Shown here one piece after another: positions 18,654 to 30,001 of a stretch of DNA of 64,000 nt. Numbering within the stretch: position 1 is the stretch's first letter; every line of letters starts with the position of its first letter. Location: positions 1-64,000 of the forward strand of contig NZ_JOIX01000009.1 in NCBI RefSeq assembly GCF_000720175.1, read 5' to 3'. The notes under the pieces were generated by a model. It saw only the letters and a program-made list of their open reading frames with translations, had not been told where the DNA came from and ran no database searches. A program made the translations under genes and the position numbers. Origin of the DNA: Streptomyces sp. NRRL S-337 (lineage in GTDB: Bacteria; Actinomycetota; Actinomycetes; Streptomycetales; Streptomycetaceae).

Positions 18654-19052
18654 TCAGCCGGTGGTGCGCGGGGCCAGCCACTGCTGGAGTTCGAGGAGGT
18701 TGCCCTCGGGGTCCCTGAGGTGGGCCACCCGCATCCGGTCGGTCATCGGGGCCGGACCGTGGTCCAGCACCGCACCGCGCCCGGTGAGCCGCGCGCAGTA
18801 CCCGTCGAGGTCGTCGACGCGCAGGGCGATGACGGAGCGGTGTCCGGCCGGGAGCGCCGCCAGGTCGGTGACGACCCGGGCCAGCTGGGCGCGGTCCTGC
18901 AGGGCAATGCCGGCGGAGCCCTGGTCGCAGGTGAACTTGGCGTACGGGCCGTCCTCCGCCTCGAACTGCGGGGTGAGGCCCAGCACGTCGCGGTAGAAGC
19001 GGTAGCAGCCGCGGAAGTCCGTGACGAGCAGGCGGACCTGGGCGAGTTCCAT
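18654..19052 (-). CDS. VOC family protein (glyoxalase-like)
   Basis: A 132-residue VOC fold: VRLLVTDFRGCYRFYRDVLGL at the start and VAHLRDPEGNLLELQQWL at the end, where ELQQW carries the Glu ligand. It is a second VOC gene in the window, unrelated in position to the one at 15629. Convergent with the HAD gene (22-base gap). ATG at 19052. Confidence 0.87.
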   Translation of the reverse strand: MELAQVRLLVTDFRGCYRFYRDVLGLTPQFEAEDGPYAKFTCDQGSAGIALQDRAQLARVVTDLAALPAGHRSVIALRVDDLDGYCARLTGRGAVLDHGPAPMTDRMRVAHLRDPEGNLLELQQWLAPRTTG

Positions 19053-19407
19053 CCGTGCGTTCCCCCGTGAGACGTGATGACCGGGTCGCCGTGACCGGTG
19101 TGCGCGGTCATGCGCGGCGGTGGTGACGGGGTGACGCTACCTCGCCGGGGTCCGCCGTGCCGACGGGTTACGGCCCCTGGCCACGGCTGGTTCCGGGGGT
19201 GTGGTCGGCGGCCCATTTTCCGGAGCGTGGCGAAGTCGTCGGGCCCGGGTGGTGGCGTTTCGGCCCGCCCGACCGCACGGCCGGGGGAGTCGGAGCCGTT
19301 TGGCTTGTTCACAAGAAGCGGGTTCTCGTGAACAAAGCCAGGCCGTGCTGTTCGCCGTCATTCCCTCGAGGCGTTCGACAGCGAATCCAGTCGTTCAGGC
19401 TTCCTTG
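19053..19407. other. Intergenic, no convincing gene
   Basis: Short open frames cross this 355-base stretch on both strands but none resembles a known family or has a ribosome binding site. The only structure I see is the inverted repeat at 19302-19339. Confidence 0.5.
19302..19339. repeat. Inverted repeat / hairpin, possible terminator of DUF3291 gene
   Basis: Arms GGCTTGTTCACAAGAA and TTCTCGTGAACAAAGCC enclose a GCGG(G) loop; they match with one wobble and one inserted base. It lies 69 bases past the stop of the minus-strand DUF3291 gene, so it may be its terminator. The embedded GTTCAC...GTGAAC would also suit an operator or a mobile element end. Confidence 0.45.
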
Positions 19408-19965
19408 TCAGCGAACCTGGTCGCTCTTCGGCCCGATGTCTTTGATCCTGGTCGGAGTTCCGTCCGGGGCGAACGAGTGGTGGAAGGTGAAGGCGTGCGG
19501 CGCAGAGCCGTGGTCGTGGAGGTGCTCCAGCCTGGAAACCCCGTCCTGCCAGGTGGGTATCACGCCGTCGGAGACCCACCAGAACACGTAACTCGGGTGT
19601 TCTCTCTTTTCGAACCAGTCGTAACGCCTGTTCAGCGCCGCACGGTGCAGACCGGTGAAGACGGCGTCGAAGGCAGGGCGCAGGTCGGTCCAGAGTGAGA
19701 GGGTCGCGGCCAGGGCGGTGGTTTCCGCCGTATGGCCCTTGTCGTACCAAGTCGGTACGGCGAACTCTCCCCATGCACCCCAGTCCGCCTCGAAGAGCAC
19801 GCCCCGGTCACCTTCTGCCGCTTCGGCATGCCCGAGGTATCCGGGGTGCTGACTGATCTGCCGGTAGACGGTCTCACCGATGTCGTAGAACTCGCGCGTG
19901 AGAGGTGCAGGATCGGCGAGAGGTGACTTCAGGACGCCGAATGTGTACAGAGCAAGATGGGGCAT
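19408..19965 (-). CDS. DUF3291 family protein
   Basis: A 185-residue soluble protein that I place in DUF3291 (ABM-like barrel relatives). Segments are LALYTFGVLKSPL, HPGYLGHAEAAEGDR, and WFEKREHPSYVFWWVSDGVIPTW, plus a C-terminal extension ending in KDIGPKSDQVR. Function unknown. Base composition here is slightly lower in GC than the neighbours, and the adjacent 700 bases hold a decayed integrase, so acquisition by transfer is possible. ATG at 19965. Confidence 0.8.
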   Translation of the reverse strand: MPHLALYTFGVLKSPLADPAPLTREFYDIGETVYRQISQHPGYLGHAEAAEGDRGVLFEADWGAWGEFAVPTWYDKGHTAETTALAATLSLWTDLRPAFDAVFTGLHRAALNRRYDWFEKREHPSYVFWWVSDGVIPTWQDGVSRLEHLHDHGSAPHAFTFHHSFAPDGTPTRIKDIGPKSDQVR

Positions 19966-20219
19966 GCGTCTCTCCCTGATGGGGGCTGCCTGGCGTGGAC
20001 CCGGTTCGGTGGCTTACGCATGGGGGCGAGGGTTCGTGGGTCGTGACCGGCCCGTCCCGTCGCGGCTGGCCCAGCCTGAAGGAACCCCTCTGCGACCGTG
20101 GGCGACCACCGAAGACGAGATGAAGGTAGCTGCCTCTGCGAGCCCTGTCGAAGTTGCAATTTCCCTGCCCAAGTGGCCTCTTGCACAGGTCCTTGCGGGA
20201 ATTGGGGCGGGAGGGAGCA

Positions 20220-20516
20220 GGGCTTCGGTGCCGGGTCGGCGATGCGGGCTTCGAGGCCGGCGACGCGCCGGTCCCGGAAGCGCAGGTTCGGGCGGGCGGC
20301 GTTGAGTCGCTCGCCGAGGGTGCGGTTGCCGGTGGTGAGCCGCTCGGCGTTCAGGGCGCGTTCGCGCCAGGCCATCTGCCGTTCCAGGTCACGCAGTTGG
20401 ACCGTCGGACCGTGCCGAAGGCCAGGCACTCGCGCTCCGGCCACCGCAGGTGGTCCACCAGGTAGTACGCGTACGTCTTCCGCGTGCCCGAGCCCTCGTG
20501 CTCAGGCAGGAACGGT
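20220..20516 (-). pseudogene. Decayed tyrosine-recombinase / transposon-accessory remnant
   Basis: Reading minus strand, GSGTRKTYAYYLVDHLRW resembles the N-terminal SAM-like domain of tyrosine integrases. The expected continuation, QLRDLERQMAW, appears in another frame. The frameshift coincides with an 8-bp tandem duplication (plus strand GGACCGT at 20399-20405 and again at 20407-20413). The following NRTLGERLNAARPNLRFRDRRVAGLEARIAD looks like the coiled-coil proteins that accompany such recombinases. No catalytic R-H-R-Y domain remains. The rest of the 19966-20680 gap holds no gene I can support. Confidence 0.5.
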
Positions 20517-20680
20517 CCGCCTCCGTGTGCAGGGTTCCCTCGGAGGAGGGGCGGGGTGGCGTCCACCGGGTGATGATGCCGCGGACGGCGCCGGGCCATT
20601 CGGTTCGGGTACGGCGCCGCCCCGGCCGGGCGGGATGCCGGCCGGGGCGGGGCGGGGCCGTGGGGCCCGCAGCGGCTGGA

Positions 20681-23506
<2,826 letters not shown>

Positions 23507-23512
23507 AACCGG

Positions 23513-23541
23513 TTGACAGTCGCCGTACGCGCCGGTTACCT
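23513..23541 (+). promoter_or_regulatory. Sigma70-type promoter for leaderless GNAT mRNA
   Basis: TTGACA (23513-23518), a 17-base spacer, and TTACCT (23536-23541). The expected start of transcription falls at or next to the GTG start at 23548, so the message would be leaderless, which is common in Streptomyces. Confidence 0.7.
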
Positions 23542-23547
23542 GACCCG

Positions 23548-23982
23548 GTGCCCACACTGCGCTTCGTACGGGTGGACGGCGAAACCGGTCTCGCGGACTG
23601 GCAGCACGTCCACAACGTGATCATCCCCACCCACCAGCTGTCCCTCGACGACGTACGGGAGCGTTCCGGGCGTCACCACCTGGAGGTCGCGTATCTCGGC
23701 GACGTCCTCATCGGCTGCAGCACCGTCCGGCCGCCGGCGGACGGCACGGCCACGGTGATCGCCCGGGTGCTGGCCGCCCACCGCGGGCAGGGGTACGGCG
23801 GGGAGCTGTACGCGCGGGGGCTGGAGCGGGCCCGCGCGCTGGGCGCCGGAACGATCGAGACCGTGGTCCTGTCGTCGAACGAGGACGGCCTGCGGTTCGC
23901 ACTGAAGCAGGGCTTCGAGGAAGTGGAGCGCTACCTGCTGCCGGGCGACACCATCCCCTGGATCGACCTGCGGCTCGCCTGA
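23548..23982 (+). CDS. GNAT family N-acetyltransferase
   Basis: A 144-residue GNAT domain. Segments are DVLIGCSTVRPPADGTATVIARVLAAHRGQGYGGELYARGL, with the acetyl-CoA loop RGQGYG, and SSNEDGLRFALKQGFEEVERY. Start GTG 23548 is supported by the promoter six bases upstream and by the lack of family similarity before it; the frame upstream runs through the repeat. It has no ribosome binding site, in keeping with a leaderless transcript. Substrate unknown. Confidence 0.88.
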   Translation: MPTLRFVRVDGETGLADWQHVHNVIIPTHQLSLDDVRERSGRHHLEVAYLGDVLIGCSTVRPPADGTATVIARVLAAHRGQGYGGELYARGLERARALGAGTIETVVLSSNEDGLRFALKQGFEEVERYLLPGDTIPWIDLRLA

Positions 23983-24016
23983 CGCCCGCACCCGCGAACT
24001 CCGCCCCGCCGGCCCC

Positions 24017-25138
24017 TCAGAAGTAGGACTGCAGGATTCCCCGTCGCCGGACGTCCACGGTGGCGCAATGGAACGATCCGCCGAAGCTGTTGAAATTGCG
24101 GAAATTGCAGGGAATGGGGGTGAAACCGAACTTCTTCATCGTCGAGATCATCGGCTCGTCCTGCCGCTCGACGATGACCCGCTGTTCGTCCAGCATCAGG
24201 ATGTTCATGTTGATCCATTTGCTGGTCATGTAGAGCGGATGCGCATCCGGAATGACCGGTTGGGGTGCGGCCATGACATCCCAGCCCTTGAACAGCTCCG
24301 GTACTTCCGGCACCCGTTCGGGGTGGATCAGCAGCTTGCCCGGCGCCATCGGAACGAGCGTGGCGTCGATGTGCATCGGGTGCGAGTCCTTGAACTCGAA
24401 GACGTGGATGCGGTATTCGTCGCCGAGGTGGCGGCGCAGCCACTCGATTCCGAAGTCGTTGGTGACATTGCTCTTCTGCGCGATGATGTCGCGTCCGCAG
24501 CGGGTGAAGTCGGCCGCGTCGAAGGTCGGCTCGAACTCCGTCACCACCAGCCGCTGGGGGCCGTCCTCGCCCGGATCACTCCATTCCTGGTCGAATTGGG
24601 CGTCGGTCAGCTCGGGCTTGGGGCCGGCGGTCCATTTCGCGCCGCCGCGGAAGTACTCCTTGAGCAGCGGGCGGTAGGCGAGGTTCTCGTAGTAGCGGGA
24701 GCGCCAGGCCATCGGGCATTCGATGATGTCGTCACCGACGACGAGAATCGCGTCCCGGGGCATCGCCGCGTACATTCCGGTACTGGTCCAGTCGAGCGTG
24801 GTGTAGGGCGTGCGCTGCGGTATGGGCTCCGGCCGGCGCACGGTCACCCCCTCGCCCTCCAGTATCCGGACGAATTCCTCCAGCTCGGCGCGGGCCGCGG
24901 TGACCTGTTCGGGCGGGAACGGCTTCCCGGCATTCCGCCGGAAGGTCTCGTGCTGGTCGCCGGGGAGCACCGGCGGTAAGGCCATGTGCCAGGTCGGGAA
25001 ACTGGCGTCGTCGACGATGCCGACGATCACTTCCTCCAGCGGGTCCCACTCCGTGTAGGAACACACCGGGCTCTCAGGCCGGTCCGCGGAAACGGCGGAC
25101 GGGTACGTCCGCACGGGCGGGTCGTTCTGGGCTGTCAC
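24017..25138 (-). CDS. Amidinotransferase family protein (glycine/inosamine amidinotransferase-like)
   Basis: A 373-residue member of the guanidino-group-modifying (pentein) fold: it would transfer the amidino group of arginine to an amine such as glycine or an aminocyclitol. Visible are CSYTEWDPLEEVIVG, TRCGRDIIAQKSNVTN (Asp region), FKDSHPMHIDATLVPM with catalytic His, and the C-terminal GGSFHCATVDVRR with the catalytic Cys (about residue 358). GTG at 25138 follows GAGGAGC at 7-8 bases. No aminoglycoside genes are nearby, so the acceptor amine is unknown. The upstream 231 bases contain its promoter. Confidence 0.9.
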   Translation of the reverse strand: MTAQNDPPVRTYPSAVSADRPESPVCSYTEWDPLEEVIVGIVDDASFPTWHMALPPVLPGDQHETFRRNAGKPFPPEQVTAARAELEEFVRILEGEGVTVRRPEPIPQRTPYTTLDWTSTGMYAAMPRDAILVVGDDIIECPMAWRSRYYENLAYRPLLKEYFRGGAKWTAGPKPELTDAQFDQEWSDPGEDGPQRLVVTEFEPTFDAADFTRCGRDIIAQKSNVTNDFGIEWLRRHLGDEYRIHVFEFKDSHPMHIDATLVPMAPGKLLIHPERVPEVPELFKGWDVMAAPQPVIPDAHPLYMTSKWINMNILMLDEQRVIVERQDEPMISTMKKFGFTPIPCNFRNFNSFGGSFHCATVDVRRRGILQSYF

Positions 25139-25369
25139 GCACTCGCTCCTCGATCTCATGGCGCACGGCAGCCAGGAATCTGACTGCCGTGAGGAAGATC
25201 GATTGAACGCGGCGACGGACGGCCGGGGCAAGCGTCGTTCACATCTTGGCCAAAACTCCTGCCTTGCCACTTCTTACGCGCTCTGCTATTCCACGGGAAC
25301 GGAAAAGGGCACAACCAACGCCTGGCAAATGGGAGTTGGCCGCACCCTTGCCCTTTCGGGACTTTTCCG

Positions 25370-26785
25370 TCAGACGACTCCGACCGCGCGCAGCGCCCTG
25401 CGCTGCACGGCACTGGGCCGGGCCGGGAAGTACAGGTAGCAGACCCCGCCGCTGCCGCTGACGGTCTTGCCGTCGGCGTTCTTGCGCTTGGTCCTCAGCC
25501 AGATGTTCTCGAACTGCCGGCGGCGGTAGATGTGGCGGACGGCCTGGTCGTCGGGGGAGGCCGGGTCGTTGGCGATGACGTCGCCGTCCTTGGTGAAGCC
25601 GATGACCGTCATCAGGTGGCCGGCGGTGCCGTAGCCCGCGCCGTCGAGTTCGGTCTTCACAAAGGACTGGGAGGTGATGACCGGGAGGCCGGCGTGGACC
25701 AGGCGTTCGGCGTCGTTGAGGGAGGTCAGGCGGGTGACGACGGCCTGGAGGTCGCGGTAGGTGGCGGCATAGGCGGCGTTGAAGGGCCAGTTGCCGCAGC
25801 CGTCGTACTGGTAGTCGAAGGTGTAGCGGGCCGCGTGGCAGACCTGGGGGTCGGCGTAGTCGGGGTTGACCCAGGAGAGCTGCTGCCGGGTGGGCCGGCG
25901 GCCCCAGTACTCGATGATCATCTGGGACGAGGTGGGGCTGCACCACGCCTCGCCGCCGTTGTCGTACTCCGGGTACTGGCCCTTGTGGATCTCCTGCGAG
26001 TACCGCGGGACGACCAGCTCGCGGCCGGTCAGGGCGGGCGTGGACGCCGGCACCTCGAAGCGGTCGGGCAGGTCCGAGCCCATCGCGCCGAGCCGCCAGA
26101 CGGTCGGGGTGAGTGAGGTGCCGGGCCTGCGGTGGAGGGTGAGGCGGAGCCGGTACGAGGCGAGCCGGAGGCCGCCGGCGGGGTCGTCGACGGCGAAGGT
26201 GTCGGTGGAGATGCTGCTCTTGCCGTCCTTCTGGCCGTCGACGGAGGTCCGCCGGATGTCGGCGTCGCCGTCGCCGGCCGTCCAGTGGCCCATGACGTAC
26301 CAGGGCGTGCCGGTGCCGTCGCTGTAGGTGCCCCGCAGTTCGACGGTGATCCAGGTGCCGGGCGGGGTGTGCGCGTTCCAGGACGCGACGACCTCGGTGG
26401 CGGGGACCGGCAGGGCGTGCACCGGGGAGGTCCAGGTGGCGTACTCCCAGGCGGCGGTCCGGCCGGTGTGCGGGTCCTTGTAGTCGGCGGTGCCGGCCGG
26501 GCGGGCGAGGCGGATGCCGGGACGGGGGCCGTGCGCGACGGCGGTGCCCTCGGTGTGGCCCCGTCCCCAGTCGGCGGTGGTGGTCCAGGCGTGATAGTCC
26601 ACGAGGCTCTTCGATCGGCGCGCGGTGGTGTCGGCGGTGCCGTCCGGGGCCGCTTGGCCGGCGGTGCCCGCGGCGGTCCTGCGGGGTTCGGCGGCGGCGT
26701 GCGCCAGGGCCACGGGGGTGGCGGCGCCGGCCGCGGCGGCGAGCGCGGCGGCCAGGACGGTGCGCCGGGGCGCGGAACTGGTCAT
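25370..26785 (-). CDS. Secreted C39-like peptidase family protein (Tat signal)
   Basis: A 471-residue exported protein. The N terminus has a twin-arginine-type signal (SAPRRTVLAAALAAAAG, then ALAHA). Residues about 40-230 form a beta-rich domain of unknown role. The C-terminal half is a papain-fold C39-like domain: VPRYSQEIHKGQY, GGEAWCSPTSSQMIIEYWG with the probable nucleophile Cys, and GHLMTVIGFTKDGDVIANDPAS with the His and Asp. ATG at 26785 has a GGAGG-like site just upstream. It is probably an extracellular cysteine peptidase or a peptidase-derived binding protein. Confidence 0.88.
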   Translation of the reverse strand: MTSSAPRRTVLAAALAAAAGAATPVALAHAAAEPRRTAAGTAGQAAPDGTADTTARRSKSLVDYHAWTTTADWGRGHTEGTAVAHGPRPGIRLARPAGTADYKDPHTGRTAAWEYATWTSPVHALPVPATEVVASWNAHTPPGTWITVELRGTYSDGTGTPWYVMGHWTAGDGDADIRRTSVDGQKDGKSSISTDTFAVDDPAGGLRLASYRLRLTLHRRPGTSLTPTVWRLGAMGSDLPDRFEVPASTPALTGRELVVPRYSQEIHKGQYPEYDNGGEAWCSPTSSQMIIEYWGRRPTRQQLSWVNPDYADPQVCHAARYTFDYQYDGCGNWPFNAAYAATYRDLQAVVTRLTSLNDAERLVHAGLPVITSQSFVKTELDGAGYGTAGHLMTVIGFTKDGDVIANDPASPDDQAVRHIYRRRQFENIWLRTKRKNADGKTVSGSGGVCYLYFPARPSAVQRRALRAVGVV

Positions 26786-27023
26786 GTGGAGGTCCCCCAG
26801 TCGGATGCGTGCGATCGGGTGGGCGGGGCGGGCCGGGGCGGCGGGCGGGCAATGGGGCTCCCCTGCTCGAACGGAGTCGAGAGCTCGGGGAGGGCTCGGC
26901 AGTGGCTCAACTATTGCCGTTCCGGACCTGCTTCGGAAGGCGCTGCGGCGCGCGTCGCCCGGGAAATATTGGTCCACACCAGTGGCGTGCGGGAGGCGCC
27001 GGGCCGCGGCGTACGCTGGCGCG

Positions 27024-27608
27024 ATGGTTCACGATCTGGCCCCGCTCGCCGCCCGGCTGCGCACGTTGCCGCCCTCCTGCGGACCCGTGCGGCTGATCGC
27101 GGTGGACGGCCACGCGGGCTCGGGGAAGACCACCTTCGCCCAGCGGCTCGCCGGGGCGCTGGGCGGAGCGCCGGTGGTGCACACCGACGACCTGGCCACC
27201 CATGAGGAGTTGTTCGCCTGGGACGAGCGGTTCCGCACCCAGGTGGTGGAGCCGCTGTCCCGGGGCGGGACGGCGCGGTACGGGGTCTACGACTGGGTGC
27301 GCAGGGAGTTCACCGAGGAGCGTGCGCTGGGGCCCGCGCCGGTCGTCCTGGTCGAGGGCGTCGGCACCGGACGGCGGACGCTGCGGCCGTATCTGAGCGC
27401 TCTGCTGTGGATGGAACTGACGCGCGAACATTCCTGGGAAAGGGGGCAACTCCGGGACGGGCCGGGCCTCTCGGCGTTCTGGGGTGGCTGGATTCCGGCG
27501 GAGCGCGCGCACTTCGCGGCGGATCCTTCGCGCCCCTACGCCGATTTTCTGGTGCACCAGGGGAAGTTGGGGTACGAGGTACGAGTGGGGCCCGCACCCG
27601 CATCGTGA
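27024..27608 (+). CDS. Uridine kinase-like P-loop protein
   Basis: A 194-residue small P-loop kinase of the uridine kinase/AAA-like type. Walker A is GHAGSGKT (residues 29-36), then TFAQRLAGAL; VVHTDDLATHEELFAWDERF holds the DD of a nucleotide kinase, and a Walker B-like VVLVEGVGTGRR follows. The length suits a nucleoside/phosphoribulokinase-like enzyme. Substrate unknown. ATG at 27024. A 7-bp hairpin at 27676 may end its transcript. Confidence 0.83.
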   Translation: MVHDLAPLAARLRTLPPSCGPVRLIAVDGHAGSGKTTFAQRLAGALGGAPVVHTDDLATHEELFAWDERFRTQVVEPLSRGGTARYGVYDWVRREFTEERALGPAPVVLVEGVGTGRRTLRPYLSALLWMELTREHSWERGQLRDGPGLSAFWGGWIPAERAHFAADPSRPYADFLVHQGKLGYEVRVGPAPAS

Positions 27609-27675
27609 TCGGCCCCGCTTTTCACTCTGCGTAGCGGACGGCGCCCGGTGGGGGGCGCACCGACGACAGGGTCTT

Positions 27676-27695
27676 GCCGAGTGCCCCAACTCGGC
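27676..27695 (+). terminator. Small hairpin, possible terminator of kinase gene
   Basis: Perfect 7-bp stem GCCGAGT / ACTCGGC with the loop GCCCCA, 67 bases after the kinase stop and directly abutting a promoter-like -35 element. It could also be an operator for that promoter. Confidence 0.4.
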
Positions 27696-27725
27696 TTGAC
27701 CTGGGGGGCGTACAGGACTTACGTT
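27696..27725 (+). promoter_or_regulatory. Promoter-like TTGACC-N18-TACGTT
   Basis: TTGACC (27696-27701) and TACGTT (27720-27725) with an 18-base spacer. Predicted transcription start is near 27732, about 360 bases before the next coding start, which is why a short RNA is considered. Confidence 0.4.
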
Positions 27726-27731
27726 CTCAAT

Positions 27732-27800
27732 GTGCGGTTCAACGGACCGCCCGCAGATGCGAAGCCCCCGGTTGTTCCCCCGTGATCGGGGGCTTCGTTC
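27732..27800 (+). ncRNA. Candidate small RNA or attenuated leader
   Basis: A transcript from the promoter-like element would contain a 5-bp hairpin (GCGGT / ACCGC, loop TCAACGG) and end at the 11-bp hairpin 27760-27797 followed by TTCTGCGT. No open frame is present. It may be a small RNA, or a leader for the AAA gene. I do not recognise it as a named RNA family. Confidence 0.3.
27760..27797 (+). terminator. Strong intrinsic hairpin
   Basis: Perfect 11-bp stem CGAAGCCCCCG / CGGGGGCTTCG with a 16-base loop, followed by TTCTGCGT. The stem is strong and could stop transcription, or regulate read-through into the AAA gene. Confidence 0.6.
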
Positions 27801-28091
27801 TGCGTAAAACCACCTCGCGCACCGGCGTGCGCCGCCTTCCCCCCTCACCCTGGGTCACCGCATCCATCGCGCCGCCGCGCCGTACCGCTCGTCCGCTCTT
27901 GCCCCGTACCGCCCTCTACGGCCCGCGCCGTTCCCGCAGGTACCATGCGGGTCTGTGCCACCGCAGGCCACACACCGGAAATCCGCCGCGGCGAGGGTCA
28001 ACTCCCGTATGCCGTACGCCGGTTCAGGAACGGCTCCAGCGGCGGGCACCGGCCCGGCGGCACACACGGGGGACGCTTTGTGGGGGGACGG

Positions 28092-29981
28092 ATGGATTTC
28101 GGAACTCAGGGTTCGCCCGCCCCGGCCGAGCTCGCCTGGCTGCGCGCGGTCGACGCCTACACCGTGGGCGCCTATCCGCAGGCGGAGGAGGAGTTCCGGG
28201 CCGCGGTACGGCTCGATCCGTCGATGGCCGACGCCTGGCTCGGACTGCACGCGCTGCGCGCCGACACCTCCATCGCCCTGCTGCGGATGCACCGCCACCG
28301 CGACCGCTTCGGCGAGATGCGCACCCGGCACCGGCGCACCCTCAACTCCTGGTACTGGCTGGGCTGGTGGGTACAGCCGGTGCTGGAGACCGGCCGCGAC
28401 CTGCTGCTGGCGCACGCCTCGCACTGGCTCGACGGCCGGCACGTCGCCGAGCTCGACCAGGCGCTGGCCGGCTGCCCGCCGGTCGACACCGACCCGCAGG
28501 TGCGCTTCCTGCACGCCTGCCGCGCCTATCTCGTCAAGGACTGGGACCAGCTCGTCCGGCACACCGACCCGCTGCTCGGCGATCCGGTGCTGGGCATCGA
28601 GGCCGGGCTGTTCGGCGGGATGGCGCGGGTACGGCTGGAGATGTACGGGCAGGCCGAGCCGCTGCTGTCGGCCGCGCTGATGCGGTGCCGCAGCGAGCAG
28701 CCGCAGCGCAAGGAGCTGCGCTACTGGCTCGCCCGCGCCCATGAGGGCACCGGCCGCAGCGCCGCGGCGCTCCCCCTCTACCGCGCGGTGCACCGGGTGG
28801 ACCCGGCGTTCATGGACACCGCGGCCCGGCTCGCCGCGATCGCCGAGGTGGACGGGCTGGACGAGGGATCGGACCTGGCGGCGGTCTCCGCGTCCGGGCT
28901 CGGCCAGGAGGCCGGCGGCGACCTGGACCCGCTGGCGCCGCTCGACCCCGTCGACGGCCGGGAGCTGCTGGCGACCGGTGAGGCGGACGGGCCGGACGGC
29001 GATCCGCTCGGCGCCGCCGCGGCCGGCGGCGAGCCGGCCTTGGCCCGGGCCAAGGCCGCGGTGCCGGGTCCGCGCGGCACCGAGCGGCTGCCCGCCGGGC
29101 CGGCCGATCCGGTGCTGCTGGAGAAGGCGCTGGCGGAGCTGGAGCGGATGGTCGGCATGGAGCCGGTCAAACGGCAGGTGCGGGCGCTGTCGGCCCAGCT
29201 GCGGATGGCCCGGCTGCGGGCGGGCCAGGGCCTGCCGGTGCAGCCGCCGAAACGGCACTTCGTCTTCTCCGGGCCCTCGGGCACCGGCAAGACCACCGTC
29301 GCCCGGATACTCGGGCGGGTCTTCTACGCGCTGGGGCTGCTCGGCGGCGACCACCTCGTGGAGGCCCAACGCGCCGACCTGGTCGGCGAGTTCCTCGGGC
29401 AGACCGCCGTCAAGGCCAACGAGCTGATCGACTCCGCGCTGGGCGGGGTGCTCTTCGTCGACGAGGCGTACAGCCTGTCCAACTCCGGCTACAGCAAGGG
29501 CGACGCCTACGGCGACGAGGCGCTGCAGGTGCTGCTCAAGCGCGCCGAGGACAACCGGGACCGGCTGGTGGTCATCCTCGCCGGCTACCCCGAGGGCATG
29601 GACCGGCTGCTGGCCGCCAACCCGGGCCTGTCCTCGCGGTTCACCACCCGGGTCGACTTCCCCAGTTACCGGCCTCTGGAGCTGACCGCCATCGGGGAGG
29701 TCCTGGCCGCGGAGAACGGTGACCACTGGGACGCGGAGGCCCGCGACGAGCTGTGCAGCATCAGCGGCCACGTCGTCGACCAGGGCTGGATCGACGAGCT
29801 CGGCAACGGCCGCTTCCTGCGCACGCTCTACGAGAAGAGCTGCGCCTACCGCGACCTGCGGCTGTCCACCTGGCAGGGCACCCCCACCCGCGACGACCTC
29901 GCCACCCTGCGGCTGCCGGATCTGATGCAGGCGTACGGCGAGGTGCTGTCGGGGCGGGGACCGGAGTCACCGGGCTTCTGA
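28092..29981 (+). CDS. AAA family ATPase, CbxX/CfxQ (EccA-like) with TPR-like N-terminal domain
   Basis: A 629-residue protein. Residues about 1-270 are helical TPR-like (QAEEEFRAAVRLDPSMADAWLGLHAL). A low-complexity Ala/Gly/Asp linker follows. The C-terminal AAA domain has Walker A GPSGTGKTT (about 393-401), Walker B GVLFVDEAYSL (about 452-462) and arginine-finger region PGLSSRFTTRVDF. This is the architecture of EccA of type VII secretion, but no WxG100, EccC or EccB gene lies near, so it acts alone or with distant partners. ATG at 28092 follows GGGGGGA. Confidence 0.88.
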   Translation: MDFGTQGSPAPAELAWLRAVDAYTVGAYPQAEEEFRAAVRLDPSMADAWLGLHALRADTSIALLRMHRHRDRFGEMRTRHRRTLNSWYWLGWWVQPVLETGRDLLLAHASHWLDGRHVAELDQALAGCPPVDTDPQVRFLHACRAYLVKDWDQLVRHTDPLLGDPVLGIEAGLFGGMARVRLEMYGQAEPLLSAALMRCRSEQPQRKELRYWLARAHEGTGRSAAALPLYRAVHRVDPAFMDTAARLAAIAEVDGLDEGSDLAAVSASGLGQEAGGDLDPLAPLDPVDGRELLATGEADGPDGDPLGAAAAGGEPALARAKAAVPGPRGTERLPAGPADPVLLEKALAELERMVGMEPVKRQVRALSAQLRMARLRAGQGLPVQPPKRHFVFSGPSGTGKTTVARILGRVFYALGLLGGDHLVEAQRADLVGEFLGQTAVKANELIDSALGGVLFVDEAYSLSNSGYSKGDAYGDEALQVLLKRAEDNRDRLVVILAGYPEGMDRLLAANPGLSSRFTTRVDFPSYRPLELTAIGEVLAAENGDHWDAEARDELCSISGHVVDQGWIDELGNGRFLRTLYEKSCAYRDLRLSTWQGTPTRDDLATLRLPDLMQAYGEVLSGRGPESPGF

Positions 29982-30001
29982 CGCGGCCGGGGTGTCCTTC
30001 C

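Larger units (their letters stand above)
27609..28091 (+). other. Intergenic with possible short transcript
   Basis: This 483-base gap holds three ordered elements: a small hairpin (27676-27695), a promoter-like pair (27696-27725) and a strong hairpin (27760-27797). After 27800 I see no structure until the AAA gene start, apart from GC-rich sequence that must contain its promoter. Confidence 0.5.

Noticed and set aside
25139..25369. Terminator hairpin for the C39-like gene
   Set aside because: Several alternative pairings (ACGGAAAAG with CTTTTCCGT) overlap; no single convincing stem.
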